DNA of 10,013 nt, taken from NCBI RefSeq assembly GCF_938028185.1, contig NZ_CALJAH010000188.1:1-10013 (forward strand). The letters run 5' to 3'. Position 1 is the first letter of the stretch. The number at the start of each line of letters is the position of its first letter. The DNA comes from an uncultured Cardiobacterium sp. GTDB lineage: Bacteria; Pseudomonadota; Gammaproteobacteria; Cardiobacteriales; Cardiobacteriaceae. Positions 1 to 4,838 of the stretch are shown piece after piece. The notes under the pieces were generated by a model, which did not search any database, was not told the origin of the DNA, and worked only from the letters and a program-made list of their open reading frames with translations. The position numbers and the translations under genes are program-made.

Positions 1-31
1 GCCTTACAGCGTAAGGGCTGCGGCGTTTTTT
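1..31 (+). terminator. Probable rho-independent terminator, 5' arm cut by window edge
   Basis: CCTTAC (2-7) pairs perfectly with GTAAGG (11-16) around an AGC loop. The right arm then continues as the GC-rich stretch 17-25 and runs straight into six T residues (26-31). This is the shape of an intrinsic terminator whose left arm begins before base 1. If so, the bases just upstream of the window should complement 19-25, with one bulge. It would end transcription of an upstream + strand gene outside the window. The reading frame across it stops at 31-33 and gives only ten residues, so a coding role is unlikely. The missing arm is inferred. Confidence 0.45.
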
Positions 32-91
32 AGCACCCGTTTTGTCCATTACGCCAAATCGGACAATAACCCTAAAAAACACAAAGACTTC

Positions 92-120
92 TTGACAAAA
101 CAGGCAAAAAAACCCATCAT
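92..120 (+). promoter_or_regulatory. Predicted sigma70 promoter of tRNA-Leu
   Basis: A perfect -35 hexamer TTGACA lies at 92-97. A 17-bp spacer separates it from CATCAT at 115-120, which matches four of six bases of the consensus -10. The next bases, GCGCGCCC, are very GC-rich. Such a discriminator is typical of stable-RNA promoters under stringent (ppGpp/DksA) control. The expected start is near 126-128, only a few bases before the mature tRNA end at 131, so the 5' leader would be very short. A promoter here also indicates that this is the full-length, expressed tRNA copy and not the truncated copy at the far end of an integrated element. Confidence 0.6.
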
Positions 121-130
121 GCGCGCCCAC

Positions 131-217
131 GCCCGGATGGCGAAATTGGTAGACGCAAGGGACTTAAAATCCCTCGGTAGTGATACCGTGCCGGTTCGAC
201 CCCGGCTCCGGGCACCA
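131..217 (+). tRNA. tRNA-Leu, anticodon UAA
   Basis: This is a complete 87-nt class II tRNA. The acceptor stem GCCCGGA (131-137) pairs with TCCGGGC (207-213), followed by discriminator A214 and encoded CCA (215-217). The anticodon stem AGGGA/TCCCT (158-162 and 170-174) closes the loop CTTAAAA, which puts anticodon TAA at 165-167, reading UUA codons. The long variable arm (CGGTA/TACCG, about 175-188) is the hallmark of leucine/serine/tyrosine tRNAs. The T stem GCCGG/CCGGC (190-194 and 202-206) encloses TTCGACC. The gene resembles E. coli leuZ. It is convergent with the transfer operon, whose last gene stops 54 bp away. Leucine tRNA genes are common integration targets for ICEs and islands. Confidence 0.97.
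190..217. other. Candidate attachment site (att) in the 3' end of tRNA-Leu
   Basis: Tyrosine recombinases of ICEs and genomic islands usually recombine within the T arm and 3' end of a tRNA gene. The target gene stays intact and a partial copy is left at the far end of the element. Here the conjugation operon starts within 60 bp of the tRNA 3' end, which fits an element boundary. The exact core is inferred, and no second copy of this stretch was found inside the window, so the partner site must lie outside to the right. If the element is not integrated here, this label is wrong but the tRNA call stands. Confidence 0.4.
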
Positions 218-253
218 AAATTCATTGAATTTATTAGTGCTTTTTTTGTTTTT
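218..253 (+). terminator. Possible weak terminator between tRNA-Leu and the tra operon
   Basis: A 6-bp palindrome, AAATTC-ATT-GAATTT (218-232), begins immediately after the tRNA CCA. It is followed after eight bases by seven T, a G and five T (241-253). The stem is all A/T except one G-C pair and is not adjacent to the T-tract, so it is a poor intrinsic terminator by the usual rules. It is nevertheless the only candidate in the 54-bp spacer. For the opposing operon, the same palindrome is followed by only a short T run. The symmetry could instead be a recombinase arm or binding site. Confidence 0.3.
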
Positions 254-271
254 GGCGTAGAGGTGGCGTAA

Positions 272-3067
272 TTACATAGAACGAGAGCGTCGTTTTTTCT
301 GCGCATTTTCTTCGTCAGCCTTTCTTTGCCGGACTTCTTTCTCCTGCATCCTTTCCTGACTTTGCTTCTGGGCTTGTTGTCGCTCTTTATCTTCGGCGAC
401 GTTGCCACGTGCAATTGACAGCCCCGCTTGCAATTGCCGCTTGACCGCTGCCAGTCCGGCGATCCTGTGCAGGTCGGAAAAGTCCGAAAATTCTTTTCCC
501 ACCTGATTGCTGGCAAATTGTGGCACTGCGTAATGTCCGCCAACTGCTTTGGCCGCCGCCTTTGCACTTTCCAAACCACCGTTTTTCAGTCCCTTGGCAA
601 CATTGTGCTGATCGTTGTCCCCGGCGATGAAAAAACTGCGGTGGGGGTACATGGCTTTCAGTTCTTCCGCGACTTCCTTCAAATTGGAGTCTTGGAAGGC
701 GATAACCACCGGCTCTCCTGTCGCCATGTGAATGCTGGCACCCGTAGCAACACCGGTACTGATGATGATCGGCTCCGCTTTGTCCGGATTGAGCTTTTCT
801 TCCGGGTGCGGTTTGTACTCCCGGGGATAATCACTGCCAAGAATTGTGAAGCATCCGGACACTTTGCAGCCCGACTCAAATTGTTTGAACCCGTTAGCGC
901 CAATGCTTTGCAGGCTTTGTAGCTGAAAATCCTTGTTTATCATCGGAATCAGCAGGTTGCCTCTTTTGTCTTGCCGGATGCCCAGCTTGTTCACGATGTC
1001 AAAATCCAGCTGTTTTTTCACCAAATATGGATGATTGTCGTTGGCATAAGGGGCTTGTTCCCACTTCTTGGCCGCCTCTTTTTGCGCAAGCCACTGTACG
1101 GCTTCTTGCTCCCGTTCACGCTCTGCTTTTTGTGCGGCCAACTGTGCACGTTGTTGCGCTATTTCTTCCGGCGATAAGCGCTGTCCGTTGTCATGTTTCC
1201 AGTTCTCCTTGTGTCCGGTGACAAAATTTTGGATAAATCCGGCGGGCTTCAAGCCGTCCAGATGCAGCTTGTAGGCACCATCACGCCCATGCGGTCTACC
1301 CTCAACCGGCACGCGATGTAATTGACCATCGGCTTGGATGTCTTTGACGACCAGCCCGGCGGAGGCCAGTGCCAAGGCAAATTCTTGCACCGGATCGCTG
1401 TTTACCGGGGCAGTTATTACCCGATTTTGCGGTATCCATTTTTGTAGCGGTGCAAGATCCACGCCTTCTGGGGCATACCAGCTTTTGGCTACCCCATCCC
1501 ATTTCGCACCTAAAGCTTTGGCATCTTCTTTTTCTTCAAAAGGGACTGCCAAAAAAGTTTTTTTCTCCGCAATGTGAGCTATATTCATGTCCGTTTTCTG
1601 CCAAATTTGTTTGCCAATTGAGTCCAAAGCGTCAGCAAGCGCATAAGCATCATCTTGAGATGGTGTATCAAGCAATAACGTTCGTGAATTGTCATTATTG
1701 ATGGCAAAAACCATCCAACCTTGCGCTGGAAGCGGCATATCATCCGTGAATATCACCCCTGTTCCCATATACTGGGCAACACCTTTGGTAATCGTAACCC
1801 CTGACCATTGCTGAACATCCAGATTGTCTGCCAAATACTGTTGCAACACTGCGCGGACAGAAGCATCAATATTCTGTTTTCCCGCCTCGTGCTGAATATT
1901 TTCACCTGCCATCCATTTTTGTAGCGGTCTTGGATCAACATCCGGCGGAATGTACCAACTTTTTTCTCGACTATCCCATCGTGCACCCAAAGCCTTGGCC
2001 TGATTTTTTTCGGCATACGGCACATCCAGATAAATCCGTGCTTCCGGTACCGCTGTTTGAACATTCGGAGCCGCCGCCTGGGCGACAGGCTCATTTATGG
2101 TCATGGTCTGACGTTCTTGCTGCTGTTGCTTCCGGTCAATTTCTTGGTGCTGTTCTAGATGACGATCAAAGGTGGCGATGTAATTACTGATAGAAGCCGC
2201 ATCCGCGCTGGCATGAATGATCTCTTGCGGGTCGTCTTCCAAGACTTTCAACCAACTGGCAACATAGCTGGCATGTTGGCTTGGGTCATGTGGTATGCCG
2301 TAGCGCTGCGCGTTCATGAAGGATGAGATCTCGGCGCGCAATTCTTCTTTGGCGTAACCGGTTGATCCAAACGGGTTGCTGAGATCTCGGCCAAGACGGG
2401 AAAAATGTCCTGTCCAGTGTCCCAATTCGTGCAGAGCAGTAGCGTAGTAGCCTGCCTGACTATTAAACTGATCCCGTTCCGGCAGCATGATGTAGTCTTC
2501 CGTAGGACTGTAAAAAGCCCGATTGCCACGACTATGACGGATGTCTGCCTTAGAGGCCTGCAAAATAGCTTCAACACGGTCATTGACTTCGCCCGGTGGA
2601 GGCAGCCGCTCTTCCAGTGGTGGCAACGGCGGCATACCGTCGATTTGCTCGGCATTGAAGACGCGCGCCGAAAAGATGCGTGGTTTGTCATAGATATGGA
2701 ATTTCCGCATGATTTCGCCGTTTTCATCCAGTTTCGGGTTGCCTTCCTCATCAAGAACATCGCGCATTTCGCCCTTTTTGACGTATTGCACGGTCAAACC
2801 GCTTTCCCCCTTGCGTACTTGCGCGCCCATCTCCTGCGCTTGCTTGTAGGTCAACCAGCGCGGGTCTTCATACTGCGAACCGCACAGTCGCAAGTAGAGT
2901 GAGTTGGAGCCCCGGTACTGGTTGCCCGTGAACGGGTTGTACGGCGCGCTGGCCATCGCTTCTCCCGGCTGCCAGGGCCGTTGCCAAGGGGCTGTGCCTT
3001 CCCGGATGGCCTTGATCAGTTCGGCGGCGATTTTTTCGCTGTGCGTTTTTTCATATTCCTTTTCCAT
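272..3067 (-). CDS. traC: TraC-like polyvalent protein: ArdC antirestriction, metallopeptidase, two DUF5710, degenerate Toprim primase
   Basis: The protein has 931 residues. Residues about 8-135 match the ArdC N-terminal ssDNA-binding domain (PYNPFTGNQYRGSNSLYL, then WLTYKQAQEMGAQVRKGE). Residues about 160-300 form the polyvalent metallopeptidase domain with HELGH at 213-217 and a probable third ligand Glu near 241-246. DUF5710 modules lie at 345-386 and 504-545. Residues 555-660 match the helical linker of TraC-type primases. Residues 672-870 are a Toprim-like domain that keeps D817-x-D819. The RP4 TraC/P4 alpha EGYATA primase motif reads TGVATG at 771-776, so the catalytic Glu is Thr. The tail is charged and ends KKRRSRSM. 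ArdC proteins protect incoming DNA from restriction, and RP4 TraC enters recipients. The start ATG has GGAG six bases upstream and lies three bases after the transglycosylase stop. It is the last operon gene. Antirestriction is the safer role; priming is doubtful. Confidence 0.88.
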   Translation of the reverse strand: MEKEYEKTHSEKIAAELIKAIREGTAPWQRPWQPGEAMASAPYNPFTGNQYRGSNSLYLRLCGSQYEDPRWLTYKQAQEMGAQVRKGESGLTVQYVKKGEMRDVLDEEGNPKLDENGEIMRKFHIYDKPRIFSARVFNAEQIDGMPPLPPLEERLPPPGEVNDRVEAILQASKADIRHSRGNRAFYSPTEDYIMLPERDQFNSQAGYYATALHELGHWTGHFSRLGRDLSNPFGSTGYAKEELRAEISSFMNAQRYGIPHDPSQHASYVASWLKVLEDDPQEIIHASADAASISNYIATFDRHLEQHQEIDRKQQQQERQTMTINEPVAQAAAPNVQTAVPEARIYLDVPYAEKNQAKALGARWDSREKSWYIPPDVDPRPLQKWMAGENIQHEAGKQNIDASVRAVLQQYLADNLDVQQWSGVTITKGVAQYMGTGVIFTDDMPLPAQGWMVFAINNDNSRTLLLDTPSQDDAYALADALDSIGKQIWQKTDMNIAHIAEKKTFLAVPFEEKEDAKALGAKWDGVAKSWYAPEGVDLAPLQKWIPQNRVITAPVNSDPVQEFALALASAGLVVKDIQADGQLHRVPVEGRPHGRDGAYKLHLDGLKPAGFIQNFVTGHKENWKHDNGQRLSPEEIAQQRAQLAAQKAEREREQEAVQWLAQKEAAKKWEQAPYANDNHPYLVKKQLDFDIVNKLGIRQDKRGNLLIPMINKDFQLQSLQSIGANGFKQFESGCKVSGCFTILGSDYPREYKPHPEEKLNPDKAEPIIISTGVATGASIHMATGEPVVIAFQDSNLKEVAEELKAMYPHRSFFIAGDNDQHNVAKGLKNGGLESAKAAAKAVGGHYAVPQFASNQVGKEFSDFSDLHRIAGLAAVKRQLQAGLSIARGNVAEDKERQQAQKQSQERMQEKEVRQRKADEENAQKKRRSRSM
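1433..1558 (-). repeat. Second DUF5710-coding repeat
   Basis: This stretch encodes residues 504-545 of the TraC-like protein, starting TFLAVPF and ending PLQKWI. It aligns without gaps to residues 345-386 at a constant offset of 159 codons (477 bp), sharing AKALGA-W-D, KSWY and PLQKW. At the DNA level the two copies share an identical 18-bp block, here at 1434-1451. The identity of non-constrained bases suggests internal duplication. DUF5710 is a small module common in conjugative-element polyvalent proteins; its function is not known to me. Confidence 0.75.
1910..2035 (-). repeat. First DUF5710-coding repeat
   Basis: This stretch encodes residues 345-386 of the TraC-like protein, starting IYLDVPY and ending PLQKWM. 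It is the partner of the copy 477 bp away, with the shared 18-bp identical block here at 1911-1928. The segment between the two modules (residues about 390-500) is not repeated and I do not recognise it. The module lies directly after a Gln-rich linker (residues 306-320) that follows the metallopeptidase domain. Confidence 0.75.
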
Positions 3068-3070
3068 GTA

Positions 3071-3646
3071 TTACTCCGGTTGGGATGGGGACTGTTCGTG
3101 CTTGCTGCCGCTGATGCTGCTGACATCAACAGCGGTAGGCGCGCGATATGCCTGTGCCAGTTGTGAATTGTTGATACTGCGCTGACGTGTTTTCCCTCCC
3201 TGCTGGTAAACCTTGCCGACGTAGCCGTTGGCGACGCCGCGTGTGGGGCTACCAGTGTTGTAGGCGCTGATTGCGGCGCGTAATGCTTCCGCCTCGTTTT
3301 TTTTCGCCCGGTGGGTGGTATAGAAGTCTTTCAGAACCTGTCCACCTGCGGCGATGTTGTTGCAGGGCTCAAACAATGCTTCGATGCGGTTGGCGTAGCC
3401 AAGCCTGCCAAAATTGCTGCTGTTGATCTGCATCAAGCCAACATCAACGGTGTAACCTTTATCCATGTAATGCTGTGTCAAACGGGCTGCTTCTGCTTGG
3501 CTGTCAGCTTGTATCTGCCCTAATCCATTGACGTTGATAGCCAAAGGGTTCCCTTTGCTTTCTACGTCCATGATCCGGATGATGGTATTTGGTGCGACGT
3601 CAGGTGCACACACGGGTATAAGCGCAATAAGTGCTTCGCTAATCAT
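3071..3646 (-). CDS. VirB1-like lytic transglycosylase
   Basis: The protein has 191 residues and an SLT/lysozyme-like fold. The catalytic Glu29 lies in VESKGNP (28-34). GLMQIN is at 70-75 and SAYNTG at 127-132, all standard motifs of T4SS-associated transglycosylases (VirB1, TrbN). It should cleave the peptidoglycan MurNAc-GlcNAc bond to open a gap for the secretion channel. No clear signal peptide is visible: the N-terminus MISEALIALIPVCAP is mildly hydrophobic and enters the catalytic domain at once, so the export route is unclear. Cys13 and Cys95 could form a disulfide. The C-terminal 35 residues are polar and probably flexible. The ATG at 3646 is chosen because a strong GGAGGA lies four bases upstream. 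It overlaps the end of the TraB-like gene by 8 nt. Confidence 0.88.
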   Translation of the reverse strand: MISEALIALIPVCAPDVAPNTIIRIMDVESKGNPLAINVNGLGQIQADSQAEAARLTQHYMDKGYTVDVGLMQINSSNFGRLGYANRIEALFEPCNNIAAGGQVLKDFYTTHRAKKNEAEALRAAISAYNTGSPTRGVANGYVGKVYQQGGKTRQRSINNSQLAQAYRAPTAVDVSSISGSKHEQSPSQPE

Positions 3647-4838
3647 GATTTCCTCCATTGATGGCTTCGACGACGGGGACACCCAGCCACAGCGCCCACA
3701 AACGCAGAGATTGGCGTTGGGCATTTTGCAGTTGCATGGGCGCCCACCAGATACTGGCAGGTGCGATGACAATTTCTGGGCGGGAGAAGGTGGTTTGCAG
3801 CATCGGCCACAGCACGACGTGTTCAAAGCAGATGGCGAAACCGACGCGCAATCCGGCGACATCAGCCGTACTTGCACCCAGCCAGTGCGCATGAAACCGG
3901 TTTGCTTTGGCGCCAAAGGGGTTGTACATACCGCCGGTCATCGGCAGCCGCTGCGCGTAGAGGGTGCGGACAGCGTTGGCGGTGATGGCGACGATGATGC
4001 CTTCCGGCCGACCTTGGTTACGACGGTAGGCGCCGATCAAAACCGTTTTGTGCGGGTGGTTGTCGCGTAAATAGTTTTGCCATTGCCCGGCGATATAGTT
4101 GTCCAAGTCGCCTCCCACGGATTCCGGGAAAACGTCAAGCAAACTGTCGGCATCAAGCATGGCCTGCATCTGCCAGTGGCGGCGTAAAATGGTAAGTACG
4201 TCCGGCGGCGCGACTCCGTAGGTGCCGATGGCAAATTGGGTTTGATGCGTCCGAATAAACGGGACGGTATTGATAGCCGGTACGCTGTAGTGGACGACGG
4301 CATGCCCGCCTGCGAGCAGGAGGAAGACGCAGCGTCCGATGCTGGGCTGGTACAACGTCGCGCTCACGATGCTCATCAGCGCCAGCATTCCCGGCAAAGA
4401 CAGCCAGCCCGGGTGCAGTTGTGGCAACCACAGCCCGGCGGCAAGCAGCGGATGCGCCCAGCCGACCAGCATCACCGGAGGCAGGGCCAGCGCCAGACAC
4501 AATAGCGGTATGCCGCAGAGAATCCGTGCCGTCCGTTGCCGCTGCCAGCACAGTACCCCGGCAAAGTAATGCGGCACAGCGGCGGCCAGCCACAGAATGA
4601 CGCCAAAGAGTGCGCCATGATCGAAAAACACCATGCTGCCGCCAATCAGACCTCGTGTGGCCGCCAACACGTAGAATGCCGGAACGAACCCGGCCAGCCA
4701 GCGGTTGCTGACTAGCGTCCACAACACCGGTATCAATCCGATCAACGCCAATGGTCGCGGGTCGATACCGATACCCCATAACCAGCCAATAGCGGCAGCG
4801 GCAGGCAGTGCCAGCACATTACAATTTCGGTTTCCCAT
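3639..4838 (-). CDS. traB: TraB-like conjugal transfer membrane protein (nitrilase/apolipoprotein N-acyltransferase fold)
   Basis: The protein has 399 residues from the ATG. The first 190 or so are mostly hydrophobic, with about five to seven membrane segments (about 8-24, 30-44, 48-70, 76-97, 106-126, 148-162, 170-186). A carbon-nitrogen hydrolase-like domain follows. It resembles Ti-plasmid TraB and Lnt in architecture. Glu239 (VFPES) and Cys337 (AICFEH) fit two of the three nitrilase catalytic residues. The expected Lys position reads Gln296-Arg297 (YAQRLP), so catalysis is uncertain unless the family uses another residue. Gene order traF, topoisomerase, traB recalls the Ti traAFB set. The start is ambiguous: ATG at 4838 overlaps the topoisomerase by 20 nt, an upstream TTG lies at 4847 and a GTG at 4817, none with a good ribosome site. 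The biochemical role is unknown to me. Confidence 0.75.
   Translation of the reverse strand: MGNRNCNVLALPAAAAIGWLWGIGIDPRPLALIGLIPVLWTLVSNRWLAGFVPAFYVLAATRGLIGGSMVFFDHGALFGVILWLAAAVPHYFAGVLCWQRQRTARILCGIPLLCLALALPPVMLVGWAHPLLAAGLWLPQLHPGWLSLPGMLALMSIVSATLYQPSIGRCVFLLLAGGHAVVHYSVPAINTVPFIRTHQTQFAIGTYGVAPPDVLTILRRHWQMQAMLDADSLLDVFPESVGGDLDNYIAGQWQNYLRDNHPHKTVLIGAYRRNQGRPEGIIVAITANAVRTLYAQRLPMTGGMYNPFGAKANRFHAHWLGASTADVAGLRVGFAICFEHVVLWPMLQTTFSRPEIVIAPASIWWAPMQLQNAQRQSLRLWALWLGVPVVEAINGGNHD
3651..3656 (-). promoter_or_regulatory. Ribosome binding site that sets the transglycosylase start
   Basis: On the minus strand GGAGGA sits four bases before the ATG at 3646, the strongest Shine-Dalgarno in the window. 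It lies inside the last codons of the upstream TraB-like gene. An in-frame ATG at 3658 would include this site within the coding region and lacks a comparable site of its own. That makes the downstream ATG the better choice. The reading frame stays open to about 3916, but that extension overlaps the TraB-like gene and has no family similarity. Confidence 0.7.

Noticed and set aside
1..33. Possible C-terminus of an upstream + strand gene ending at TAG 31-33
   Set aside because: The ten residues overlap the terminator-like arm and T-run, which explain the sequence better.
49..579. Minus-strand 176-residue open frame across the tRNA and the end of the traC-like gene
   Set aside because: It runs over a well-formed tRNA and is out of frame with a clear gene. 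Its product has no recognisable features.
2405..2902. 165-residue + strand frame opposite the ArdC and metallopeptidase coding region
   Set aside because: It is antisense to conserved domains and has no ribosome site or recognisable product.
3647..3916. N-terminal extension of the transglycosylase by 90 residues
   Set aside because: The extension lies in another frame of the TraB-like gene and is rich in Cys, Ser and Pro without family similarity. The strong ribosome site points to the ATG at 3646.
4153..4779. 208-residue minus-strand frame inside the TraB-like gene
   Set aside because: It is an Arg/Gly/Ala-rich shadow of the real frame, with no motif or ribosome site. The TraB frame has membrane segments and catalytic-type residues.
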